DNA from: CBDHFN01 sp965262605 | Lineage (GTDB): Bacteria > Pseudomonadota > Alphaproteobacteria > JASGCL01 | DNA length: 64,000 nucleotides | Assembly: GCA_965262605.1 (NCBI GenBank) | Contig: CBDHFN010000002.1 | Span: forward strand, 558,001 to 622,000 | Direction of reading: 5' to 3' | Shown here: in pieces, positions 26,503 to 34,562 of the stretch | Position numbering within the stretch: the stretch's first letter is position 1 | Layout: every line of letters starts with the position of its first letter | The notes under the pieces: generated by a model | Database searches by the model: none | The model's input: only the letters and a program-made list of their open reading frames with translations | Told to the model about the DNA's origin: nothing | Made by a program: the position numbers and the translations under genes

Positions 26503-28008
26503 ATGTCACGAAAAGAAAAATTAGCCCAGCGCGCGGCAATTATAGCTTCACCAGCTTATATACAGCGGCATATACCAACTTACGAATTATTAAATGACGA
26601 AGAATTAACGAATATTGAGGCGGCAGCTGATAATTTATTAGCAGAAGTCGGGGTTGAATATCGCGGTGATGATGAAGTTTTGCAATTATTTAAGCAAGCT
26701 GGTTGCGCCGTGCATGACAATCGCGTAAGGTTTGAACGGGGGCTTGCCCGCAAGCTTTGCGCAACTGCGCCCAAGCAATTTCTATGGCACAGCAGAAACC
26801 CCAATAAATCCGTGGAAATTGGTGGTAATAATGTGGTTTTCGCGCCCGTATATGGTCCGCCCTTTGTGCGTGATATTGATAATGGTCGCCGATATGGCAC
26901 GATGCAAGATTTTGATAATTTTGTTAAATTAGCCTATCACGCGCCCGCGATTCATTCCAGCGGTGGCGTAGTATGCGAGCCATGCGATATTCCCGTAAAT
27001 AAACGCCATTTGCATATGGTTTATTCGCATATTAAAAACAGCGATAAGCCCTTTATGGGCATGATAACTGCCCGCGACCGATGCCAAGATTCCATTAGTA
27101 TGGCGCATATTTTATATGGCAAGGAATTTTGCGATAATAATGCCGTGATTATGGCAAATGTCAATGCAAATTCGCCCTTAATGATTGATAAGGTTGCATC
27201 GCAAGCCGCGCTGGAATTTTCACGGGCAAACCAACCCATTATCATTGCGCCTTTTATTTTAAGTGGCGCGATGGGTCCCGTAACTATCGCTGCTTCGGTT
27301 GCGCAAGCCCTTGCCGAGGCATTAAGCTTTATTGCCCTGACGCAAATTATTAAAAAAGGCGCGCCAGTGGTTTGGGGCGCGTTTTTATCCTCAATGTCAT
27401 TGCGTTCGGGTGCGCCGACTTTCGGTATGCCAGAACCCGTGCTTGCCCATTATGCCATTGGGCAATTGGCGCGCCGTTTAGGCGTGCCCTTGCGCACGGG
27501 TGGTTGCCTTACGGGGTCAAAACTGCCAGACGCCCAAGCAGCCTATGAATCAGCCGATTCCATGCATTCAACTTTACTGGCGGGGGCAAATTTTGTTTTG
27601 CACGCGGCGGGCTGGCTTGAAGCGGGCTTAGTATCGTCCTATGAGAAATTTGTGCTGGATTGCGATAGGTTGGCGGCTTATGGTAAAATGGCGAACGGCA
27701 TTGAAGTTAATGATAATGGCTTGGCAATTTCAGCATATAATGAAGTTGAACCCGCCGGACATTTTTTAGGGTGCAACCATACAATGCGTAATTACGAAAC
27801 CGCATTTTATGAATCGCCCTTGGCGGATATTGATAGTTTTGAACAATGGCAAGATAATGGCTCAAAAGACAGCATCTTGCGCGCCAATGCTTATTATAAA
27901 AAAATCTTAGCCGAACATCAAGCCCCCAAGCTAGACATTGCCAAAGACCAAGAATTGCAAGAATTTATGCAAAAGAAATTGCTTGCAAATCCAGACGCTT
28001 GGTATTAA
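26503..28008 (+). CDS. MttB-family (trimethylamine methyltransferase-like) protein
   Basis: The 501-residue product has the TIM-barrel fold of the MttB superfamily, corrinoid-dependent methyltransferases acting on quaternary or tertiary amines. Recognisable blocks include ELLNDEELTNIEAAADNLLAE, FAPVYGPPFVRD, LSGAMGPVTIAAS and GAPTFGMPEPVLAHY. The reading frame has no internal TAG, so it is a non-pyrrolysine member, whose known substrates include glycine betaine and related betaines. No corrinoid protein or MtbA/MtvA-type acceptor enzyme is adjacent. The ATG has GGAGG six to eight bases upstream. Substrate cannot be read from sequence. Confidence 0.88.
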   Translation: MSRKEKLAQRAAIIASPAYIQRHIPTYELLNDEELTNIEAAADNLLAEVGVEYRGDDEVLQLFKQAGCAVHDNRVRFERGLARKLCATAPKQFLWHSRNPNKSVEIGGNNVVFAPVYGPPFVRDIDNGRRYGTMQDFDNFVKLAYHAPAIHSSGGVVCEPCDIPVNKRHLHMVYSHIKNSDKPFMGMITARDRCQDSISMAHILYGKEFCDNNAVIMANVNANSPLMIDKVASQAALEFSRANQPIIIAPFILSGAMGPVTIAASVAQALAEALSFIALTQIIKKGAPVVWGAFLSSMSLRSGAPTFGMPEPVLAHYAIGQLARRLGVPLRTGGCLTGSKLPDAQAAYESADSMHSTLLAGANFVLHAAGWLEAGLVSSYEKFVLDCDRLAAYGKMANGIEVNDNGLAISAYNEVEPAGHFLGCNHTMRNYETAFYESPLADIDSFEQWQDNGSKDSILRANAYYKKILAEHQAPKLDIAKDQELQEFMQKKLLANPDAWY

Positions 28009-28042
28009 ACTTTATTACCATTATTACTTTGAAAGGAAAAAA

Positions 28043-28540
28043 ATGTCAAACGCACCCAACGCATCGCGCCACCAATTTATTAAAATATTGGGCAATTTAG
28101 GCAAAATTTTACAAAAAGCTGTTGTTTATGCTGATGCCCATAAAATTGACCATAAAACTTTATTGGACGCAAGGCTTTACCCCAATATGTTCACCCTTAC
28201 CCGCCAAGTGCAAATTGCCACCGATATGGTGCGCAATGGTTGCGGTCGTTTAGCGGGCATTGAATTATTAGCCGCCGCCGATACAGAAACCAGCTTTGCC
28301 GAATTGCAAATGCGCATTAATCAAGCGATTGATTATTTAAGCAAAATTAACGATAAAGATTTTGATATTGCCGATAATCGCGATATTAGCATTAAAGTTC
28401 AAGGCAATGATATGCAGTTTAAAGGCGATAATTATTTAATTTCATGGGTAATTCCGAATTTTTATTTTCATATCACCACCGCTTATGCAATCTTGCGCCA
28501 TAATGGCTTGGACATTGGCAAAGGCGATTTTTTAGCGTGA
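28043..28540 (+). CDS. DUF1993 family protein
   Basis: A 165-residue protein of the DUF1993 family, likely a four-helix bundle of the DinB-like kind. Typical blocks are LGNLGKILQKAVVYADAHKID, LYPNMFTLTRQVQIATD and the C-terminal PNFYFHITTAYAILRHNGL. ATG 28043 with AAAGG upstream is preferred over a longer in-frame reading that would overlap the MttB-like gene. It follows that gene by 34 bases and is probably co-transcribed. Function is unknown. Confidence 0.83.
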   Translation: MSNAPNASRHQFIKILGNLGKILQKAVVYADAHKIDHKTLLDARLYPNMFTLTRQVQIATDMVRNGCGRLAGIELLAAADTETSFAELQMRINQAIDYLSKINDKDFDIADNRDISIKVQGNDMQFKGDNYLISWVIPNFYFHITTAYAILRHNGLDIGKGDFLA

Positions 28541-28603
28541 GAAAATATTATCTTAATAATGCCGAATGAATTTAAAAAATTCACTTGCAACTGAATAAAA
28601 AAA

Positions 28604-28634
28604 CATGATAATTAATAAACCATTAATTATCATG
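28604..28634. terminator. Perfect 13-bp hairpin before the R-M gene
   Basis: Arms CATGATAATTAAT (28604-28616) and ATTAATTATCATG (28622-28634) enclose a five-base loop and are followed by GATTTTATT on the plus strand. It could terminate the MttB-like/DUF1993 transcript or, lying 22 bases before the restriction-modification start, act as an operator. The U-run is weak. Confidence 0.5.
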
Positions 28635-28656
28635 GATTTTATTATCAGGGGAAATA

Positions 28657-31600
28657 ATGACAATTGCAATATTAAATGATTATATTAAAGAAATTGCCCA
28701 AATTCAATTTGAAACCGAACATAGCGGGCGGACGCATTTAGAAAATTTATTTCGTAAAATTATTGCCAATGATAAAATTACCATTATTCATGAACCCAAA
28801 CGCGATAAGGGCGGGCGAGGTGCCCCCGATTATAAATTTATGCTTAATGATGATATTATCGGTTATTGCGAAACAAAAAAATTAGGCGATGACTTAAATT
28901 CCATCATAGAATCTGAGCAAATTAAAAAATATATAACGCTAAGCGATAATTTAATTTTAACCGATTATTTGCGTTTTATCTGGATTCATCAAGGAATTGC
29001 CAAGCTTGATATTCGTTTATGCGAAAAACCAGCTTTAAATAACAAATTAAAATTGCCCGAATCAAATTTTCACGAATTAGAAAATTTTATTAATTTATTC
29101 ATTAATCAAGAACCCGAACCAATTACCAAGGCGAATATTCTGGCAAAATCATTGGCGAATCCAACACGCACAATTAAGAATGAAATTGCCCATAGCTTAA
29201 CCCAATCGCATAAATTAAAACAAAATAACGAATTAACTGCAATGCACGATATTTTCAAAAAAAATATTTTCGTGGAGATTTCGGATACTGAATTTGCCGA
29301 TGCTTTTGCGCAAACTTTAAGCTATTCATTATTTTTGACTAAATTAAACTTAACTAACCCGAATATTAAACTAAATTTGCATAATATCAGCCAACATACG
29401 CCGACCTCTTTTGCCTTAATTAAGGATATTTTGCGATTCATCAATGAATTGGATAAATACCCCAATATTAAACCTTATATTGAACGAATTTTTTATATTA
29501 TTAATATTACTAAAATTGAGTCTTTGGTAAGTGATTTATCATTCAGCGCGCAACAAGACAAAGACCCTTATATTTATTTTTACGAAGATTTCCTCAAAGA
29601 ATATGACCCGCAAATACGCGTAGACGCTGGCGTATATTACACACCCGAACCCGTGGTTAATGCAATAATTAATAATATTCATGATATTTTAATTGATGAA
29701 TTTGCTCTGGCAAATGGCTTGGCGAACGAACGGGTAAAAATTTTGGATTTTGCTTGTGGCACGGGAACTTTTTTATTACAAATTTATCGTAAAATTTTAG
29801 ATTCCATATCGCCAAATAATCTGAATCGCAAAAATATCATAAAAAATCATTTATTAAAACAAATTTATGGTTTTGAATTATTAATCCCTGCTTATTGCGT
29901 ATCGCACCTTAAATTATCGCAATATTTGCGCGAATCCGCCCATTATATTTTGCAAGATAATGAACGAATTCAAGTTTATCTAACAAATACCCTTGAATAT
30001 CGCGAAAAAATCGTTGAAAATGCTTTATTTGAAGGATTTTTTCCAGCACTTTCAACGGAAGGTAAAACTGCGCAAGAAATTAAAGAGGATAATGATATTT
30101 TAGTCATTACCGGCAACCCCCCTTATCACGGCGAATCAAAGAATAATTCTGATTATATTTTAAATTTAATAAAAGATTATAAGCCCAAAGATGGCGATTT
30201 ATTATCACAAAATATTAAATTTTATGATAAAATATGCAAAAGTGTCAAAGGTAAGGAACAAAATATTAAATGGCTTCGCAATGATTATGTCAAATTTCTA
30301 AGATTTGCTGAGGATAAAATGAGCAGAACTGGGCAAGGGATAGTTGGCGTAATTACCAGTAATTCATTCCTTGACAGCCCAATTTTTCGTAAAATGCGCG
30401 AACATTTAATGCAAACATACCATAAAATTATAATAATTGATTTGCATGGCAATAATAATAATAAAGAAAAATCACCAGACGGGTCACCCGACCAAAATGT
30501 TTTTGATATTCAAGAAGGAGTAGCCATTTCATTTTTTATCAAAAATCCGCAATTAAAAAAATCAGAACAAGGCGTATTTCATTATGATATTTATGGCAAA
30601 AGACAAGCAAAATTTGCCCAAATTAATGAGATTCATTACAAACGCACGCCGAATCAAATTAATCCTATTGCCCCTTTTTATGAATTTGTGCCTCGCAATG
30701 AAATACAACGCAATAAATATGATAAAGGAATAAGCCTAAGGGAAATATTTTGTAATTTTGGCGTGGGTATTTGCACGAAACGGGATCATTTAGTTTATCA
30801 GAATAATAAGCAAAATTTAATTGGCATACTTGATGATTTTGATAATTTAGATGACAGAGCCATAAAAGAAAAATATCATATTAACCATGAAAGCGAAGGA
30901 TGGAAAGTAATTTGGGCAAAAAATAACATTAAAAAATTTGGCGTTAAAGATAATTATATTAAAATTTGTGCTTATAGACCTTTTGACGCTAAATATACAT
31001 ATTATACAAATTATAATATGGGGTTTTTGGCACGACCTGTTTATGATGTTATGAAGCATTTTGAAAAACCGAATATTGGTTTTTGCTTTGTGCGTAATTT
31101 TAAGGCGGTAAATTATTTTGATAATGTTTTTATTACCAATAAAATGATTGATTTACATTATTTAAAAGTTGGTTCTGCGGTTGCCCCCCTATATCTTTAT
31201 CATGAACATCAAGAACAACCAGACGCAAATTTTCATCAATCTTTTCGCAATATGGTGAATAAAAAATTCAATAACCCCAGTGCCGAACAAATTTTAGCCT
31301 ATATTTATGCGGTAATGCACGCGCCTTCATACCGCAGTGCTAATTTGGAATCATTAAAAATGGATTTTCCTAAGATTCCCTTTGATATTGCGCCCGAAGA
31401 ATTTTATCGCTTGGCGGAGTTAGGGCAGGGTTTAATTGATGCCCATCTTATGCGCGTCATTCCCAAAATACTCAATGCTGAAAATCAACCCATTGGCGAA
31501 CCTAATACCGATGATACAAGCAAATACGACACAAAAATTACAAAAATATCGCATGTTGCGGCGAATAATCGCTTATATTTTAATAAAACCAGTTATTTTT

Positions 31601-31779
31601 CCGATGTCTCGCCCGAAATATTGAATTTTACCATAGGCGGTTATAAAGTTCTGTTGCAATATTTAAAATCCCGTCAAGACGAAAATATCGCCGATGAATT
31701 GGGGCATATTCGCAATATCATTAACATTTGCCAATATACGCTTAATATAATGCAAGAAATTGATAAATTAATACCATAA
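28657..31779 (+). CDS. Single-polypeptide restriction-modification enzyme (type IIG-like, ISP-type specificity domain)
   Basis: One 1040-residue protein appears to hold nuclease, methyltransferase and target recognition. The N terminus has a PD-(D/E)xK-like nuclease core: APDYKF (D58) and CETKK (E72, K74). The adenine-N6 methyltransferase follows a helical connector, with SAM motif I DFACGTGTF from residue 364 and catalytic NPPY at 487-490. The C-terminal 400 residues resemble the specificity domain of LlaBIII-type enzymes. No helicase motifs are seen, unlike true type ISP enzymes of about 1600 residues, so it is more like compact type IIG. It fills the place where secE-nusG usually follow tRNA-Trp and ends in a terminator shared with that tRNA. 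Recognition site unknown. Confidence 0.88.
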   Translation: MTIAILNDYIKEIAQIQFETEHSGRTHLENLFRKIIANDKITIIHEPKRDKGGRGAPDYKFMLNDDIIGYCETKKLGDDLNSIIESEQIKKYITLSDNLILTDYLRFIWIHQGIAKLDIRLCEKPALNNKLKLPESNFHELENFINLFINQEPEPITKANILAKSLANPTRTIKNEIAHSLTQSHKLKQNNELTAMHDIFKKNIFVEISDTEFADAFAQTLSYSLFLTKLNLTNPNIKLNLHNISQHTPTSFALIKDILRFINELDKYPNIKPYIERIFYIINITKIESLVSDLSFSAQQDKDPYIYFYEDFLKEYDPQIRVDAGVYYTPEPVVNAIINNIHDILIDEFALANGLANERVKILDFACGTGTFLLQIYRKILDSISPNNLNRKNIIKNHLLKQIYGFELLIPAYCVSHLKLSQYLRESAHYILQDNERIQVYLTNTLEYREKIVENALFEGFFPALSTEGKTAQEIKEDNDILVITGNPPYHGESKNNSDYILNLIKDYKPKDGDLLSQNIKFYDKICKSVKGKEQNIKWLRNDYVKFLRFAEDKMSRTGQGIVGVITSNSFLDSPIFRKMREHLMQTYHKIIIIDLHGNNNNKEKSPDGSPDQNVFDIQEGVAISFFIKNPQLKKSEQGVFHYDIYGKRQAKFAQINEIHYKRTPNQINPIAPFYEFVPRNEIQRNKYDKGISLREIFCNFGVGICTKRDHLVYQNNKQNLIGILDDFDNLDDRAIKEKYHINHESEGWKVIWAKNNIKKFGVKDNYIKICAYRPFDAKYTYYTNYNMGFLARPVYDVMKHFEKPNIGFCFVRNFKAVNYFDNVFITNKMIDLHYLKVGSAVAPLYLYHEHQEQPDANFHQSFRNMVNKKFNNPSAEQILAYIYAVMHAPSYRSANLESLKMDFPKIPFDIAPEEFYRLAELGQGLIDAHLMRVIPKILNAENQPIGEPNTDDTSKYDTKITKISHVAANNRLYFNKTSYFSDVSPEILNFTIGGYKVLLQYLKSRQDENIADELGHIRNIINICQYTLNIMQEIDKLIP

Positions 31780-31780
31780 A

Positions 31781-31808
31781 AAAATTCTGCTATTGCTAGC
31801 AGAATTTT
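31781..31808. terminator. Bidirectional rho-independent terminator
   Basis: A perfect 12-bp stem (AAAATTCTGCTA, 31781-31792; TAGCAGAATTTT, 31797-31808) with TTGC loop. On the minus strand it is followed by a run of seven T, terminating tuf-tRNA-Trp; on the plus strand TTTTATTTAT follows, terminating the restriction-modification gene two bases after its stop. Confidence 0.88.
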
Positions 31809-31815
31809 ATTTATC

Positions 31816-31891
31816 TGGCAGGGGCGGAGGGTCTCGAACCCCCAGCCTTCGGTTTTGGAGACCGACGCTCTACCAATTGAGCTACACCCCT
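31816..31891 (-). tRNA. trnW: tRNA-Trp (CCA anticodon)
   Basis: The 76-base gene folds as a standard cloverleaf with acceptor AGGGGTG/CGCCCCT, GTTCGAGAC T-arm region and anticodon CCA in the loop CTCCAAA. The 3' CCA is encoded. It lies six bases downstream of tuf, as in many proteobacteria, and was probably cut from the tuf transcript. Confidence 0.97.
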
Positions 31892-31897
31892 AGGTTA

Positions 31898-33088
31898 TTA
31901 TCCAAGAATTTTGCTGACCACGCCCGAACCAACGGTGCGACCACCTTCACGAATTGCAAAGCGCAAGCCTTGTTCCATCGCGATAGGGGAAATTAATTCC
32001 ACAACCATGCTAACATTATCACCGGGCATTACCATTTCTACGCCAGCTGCTAATTCTACGGAACCCGTAACATCAGTGGTGCGGAAATAAAATTGCGGGC
32101 GATAATTGCTGAAAAATGCGGTATGGCGACCACCTTCTTCTTTCGTTAAAATATAGGCTTCGCATTCAAATTTCTTAAATGGTTTAATCGTGCCGGGAGC
32201 TGCCAATACTTGACCGCGTTCCACATCATCACGGCTTACACCGCGTAATAATGCCCCAATATTATCACCAGCTTGACCGCTGTCTAATAATTTGCGGAAC
32301 ATTTCCACGCCCGTTACCGTTGATTTTGCCGTTGCCCGCAATCCAACAATTTCAATTTCTTCGCCGACCTTAACAATCCCGCGCTCTACGCGTCCTGTTA
32401 CCACCGTGCCGCGTCCAGATATGGAAAACACATCTTCAATTGGCATCAAAAATGGTTTGTCAATTGGGCGGGCTGGTTGTGGAATTGAAGTATCAACTGC
32501 TTCCATCAAAGCCAAAATTTGTTTTCTGCCGATTTCATCGTTTGAACCTGATAATGCCGCCAAAGCCGATCCTTTAACAATCGGTATTGTATCGCCGGGA
32601 AAATCATATTTTGATAATAATTCGCGAATTTCTAATTCCACTAATTCCAATAATTCAGCATCATCTACTTGGTCTACTTTATTCATAAACACAACTAACG
32701 AAGGCACGCCAACTTGGCGGGCTAACAAAATATGTTCGCGGGTTTGGGGCATCGGACCATCAGCTGCCGACACAACTAAAATCGCGCCGTCCATCTGTGC
32801 CGCACCCGTAATCATGTTTTTCACATAATCGGCGTGACCGGGGCAATCCACATGAGCATAGTGACGATTTGTCGTTTCATATTCCACATGGGCTGTGTTA
32901 ATTGTAATACCGCGAGCGCGCTCTTCGGGAGCTTTATCAATATTGTCATATGACATAAATGTTGCCCCGCCAGTTTCGGCTAATACTTTCGTAATTGCCG
33001 CCGTTAATGTCGTTTTGCCATGATCCACATGCCCAATCGTGCCGATGTTGCAATGCGGTTTGTTCCGTTCAAATTTTGCTTTTGCCAT
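31898..33088 (-). CDS. tuf: Elongation factor Tu
   Basis: EF-Tu carries aminoacyl-tRNA to the ribosome. The 396-residue protein has G1 GHVDHGKTT, the RGITINTAH switch I block, DCPGHADY (G3) and NKVDQVDD (G4), and the usual barrel domains with VFSISGRGTVVTGR. SD AGAGG precedes the ATG. It is placed between tRNA-Gly and tRNA-Trp, the classical tufB setting. Only one tuf copy is in this window; many relatives have a second one in the str operon. Confidence 0.98.
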   Translation of the reverse strand: MAKAKFERNKPHCNIGTIGHVDHGKTTLTAAITKVLAETGGATFMSYDNIDKAPEERARGITINTAHVEYETTNRHYAHVDCPGHADYVKNMITGAAQMDGAILVVSAADGPMPQTREHILLARQVGVPSLVVFMNKVDQVDDAELLELVELEIRELLSKYDFPGDTIPIVKGSALAALSGSNDEIGRKQILALMEAVDTSIPQPARPIDKPFLMPIEDVFSISGRGTVVTGRVERGIVKVGEEIEIVGLRATAKSTVTGVEMFRKLLDSGQAGDNIGALLRGVSRDDVERGQVLAAPGTIKPFKKFECEAYILTKEEGGRHTAFFSNYRPQFYFRTTDVTGSVELAAGVEMVMPGDNVSMVVELISPIAMEQGLRFAIREGGRTVGSGVVSKILG

Positions 33089-33182
33089 AATATCCTCTTG
33101 GTTGAAATAATAGTTGTGCTTGAATGTAATAATTATTAAATTACAGAAATATTCGTCTTGTTCAAAATCAGCAGCATAATAA

Positions 33183-33256
33183 TGGAGCGGGCGATGGGAA
33201 TCGAACCCACATGGCCAGCTTGGAAGGCTGGAGCTTTACCACTAAGCTACGCCCGC
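33183..33256 (-). tRNA. trnG: tRNA-Gly (TCC anticodon)
   Basis: A 74-base cloverleaf with acceptor GCGGGCG/CGCCCGC, D-arm TAGCTTAGTGGTAAAGC, anticodon stem CCAGC with loop CTTCCAA (anticodon TCC), T-arm GTGGGTTCGATTCCCAT and an encoded CCA. It lies six bases after tRNA-Tyr and upstream of tuf. Confidence 0.97.
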
Positions 33257-33262
33257 TGAAAA

Positions 33263-33348
33263 TGGTGGTGGGAGTTGGTTTCGAACCAACGTAGGCATAC
33301 ACCAACGGATTTACAGTCCGTCCCCTTTAACCGCTCGGGCATCCCACC
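33263..33348 (-). tRNA. trnY: tRNA-Tyr (GTA anticodon)
   Basis: An 86-base class II tRNA with acceptor GGTGGGA/TCCCACC, anticodon loop CTGTAAA (GTA), a long variable arm and encoded CCA. It heads the transcript tRNA-Tyr, tRNA-Gly, tuf, tRNA-Trp on the minus strand. Confidence 0.97.
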
Positions 33349-33389
33349 TTATTGAATTTACGGAATAACTCTATAAAATACGAATATAC

Positions 33390-33417
33390 TCATTATCTAA
33401 AAATACCAATAAGTCAA
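33390..33417 (-). promoter_or_regulatory. Candidate promoter of the tRNA-Tyr/tRNA-Gly/tuf/tRNA-Trp unit
   Basis: On the minus strand, TTGACT (33412-33417) and TAATGA (33390-33395) lie 16 bases apart; GATAAT at 33392-33397 overlaps as an alternative -10. Transcription would start about 35 bases before tRNA-Tyr. Confidence 0.4.
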
Positions 33418-33425
33418 GAATATTC

Positions 33426-34562
33426 TTACAATTTATTGCAAAACTTTATTATTTCATTTTGCAAAGCAAGAATTTGTGGGTAATTTGCGCAAATTTCTTG
33501 CTTGAAATCACTATCAAGGACTATTTCAACCAATTTTGCAATATCATTAAACGCAATTTTATCGGTTAAAAATTGGGCAACCGCCCATTCATTGGCGGCA
33601 TTTAGCACTAATGGTGCGCTTTTACCATAATTAAGCGCAAATTTTGCTAATTTAAAGCACGGGAATTTTATTTCATCAATTTCATAAAAATTCAAATTTT
33701 GTATGGCGGTTAAATTTAATCTTGGGGCATTATTCGCCGTGCGATTCGGGGTATTTAAAATATATGAAATTGCGATGCGCATATCCGCCATGCCCATTTG
33801 CGCCAAAACTGAGCCATCATCATAATGCACCAAGGAATGCACGACAGATTGCGGGTGAATCACCGCGCATAATTTATCGCCCGCCATATTAAAAAGATAA
33901 TGGGCTTCAATAATTTCCAATCCCTTATTCATTAAGGTTGCTGAATCAATGGTAATTTTTGCGCCCATGCTCCAATTAGGGTGTTTTAGGGCTTGCGCTT
34001 TGGTAATTTTTGCAAAATCTGAACTTGGCAATTGCCAAAATGGACCACCAGACGCGGTTAAGGTTAATTTTTCTACATTTATTTCGTGGTTTGTATTTAA
34101 GCATTGAAAAATCGCGTTATGTTCGGAATCAATCGGTAATATTTGCCCATTTTTTGCCAATTTAAGCAATATTTCGCCCGCCGCAATTAAAGATTCCTTA
34201 TTCGCCAAAGCGATTTGATAACCGCGTTTTAAGGATTCAAGCACATAGGGCAATCCCGCCATACCGACAATCGCATGAATTGTTAAATCATTGGCAATTT
34301 TCGCAATTTCAAGCGTTTCATTTTCACCAAAAAATAATTGGCATTGGCAATTTTTAAGCAATAATCTTGCTTGATTTGCTTGGCTTACATCGTTAATACC
34401 CAAATATTTTGGTTGAAATTCATGGGCTAATTTCGCAAGTTTTGCTATATTTTTATGCGCAACCATGGCGATAATTTGAAATTTATCGGGGTGCTGGCGC
34501 ACTAAATCACATACGGAATCACCGATTGACCCTGTCGCCCCCATAAGAATTATTTGCTTCAT
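33426..34562 (-). CDS. dxr: 1-deoxy-D-xylulose 5-phosphate reductoisomerase
   Basis: Dxr makes methylerythritol phosphate, the committed step of the non-mevalonate isoprenoid pathway, using NADPH. The 378-residue protein has MGATGSIGDS at the start, ALANKESLIAAGE, the metal/substrate site PIDSEHNAIFQ, ASGGPFW, and HPNWSMGAKITIDSATLMNK. It overlaps the 3' end of the patatin-like gene by 44 bases in another frame. Downstream usually comes rseP or bamA in proteobacteria; here the tRNA-tuf unit follows. Confidence 0.95.
   Translation of the reverse strand: MKQIILMGATGSIGDSVCDLVRQHPDKFQIIAMVAHKNIAKLAKLAHEFQPKYLGINDVSQANQARLLLKNCQCQLFFGENETLEIAKIANDLTIHAIVGMAGLPYVLESLKRGYQIALANKESLIAAGEILLKLAKNGQILPIDSEHNAIFQCLNTNHEINVEKLTLTASGGPFWQLPSSDFAKITKAQALKHPNWSMGAKITIDSATLMNKGLEIIEAHYLFNMAGDKLCAVIHPQSVVHSLVHYDDGSVLAQMGMADMRIAISYILNTPNRTANNAPRLNLTAIQNLNFYEIDEIKFPCFKLAKFALNYGKSAPLVLNAANEWAVAQFLTDKIAFNDIAKLVEIVLDSDFKQEICANYPQILALQNEIIKFCNKL

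Noticed and set aside
26503..28008. Pyrrolysine-containing trimethylamine methyltransferase MttB
   Set aside because: No in-frame TAG and no pyl genes; it is a non-pyrrolysine homologue.
32292..32828. Open frame of 178 codons opposite tuf
   Set aside because: Antisense shadow of EF-Tu; Ser/Thr-rich nonsense peptide without ribosome binding site.
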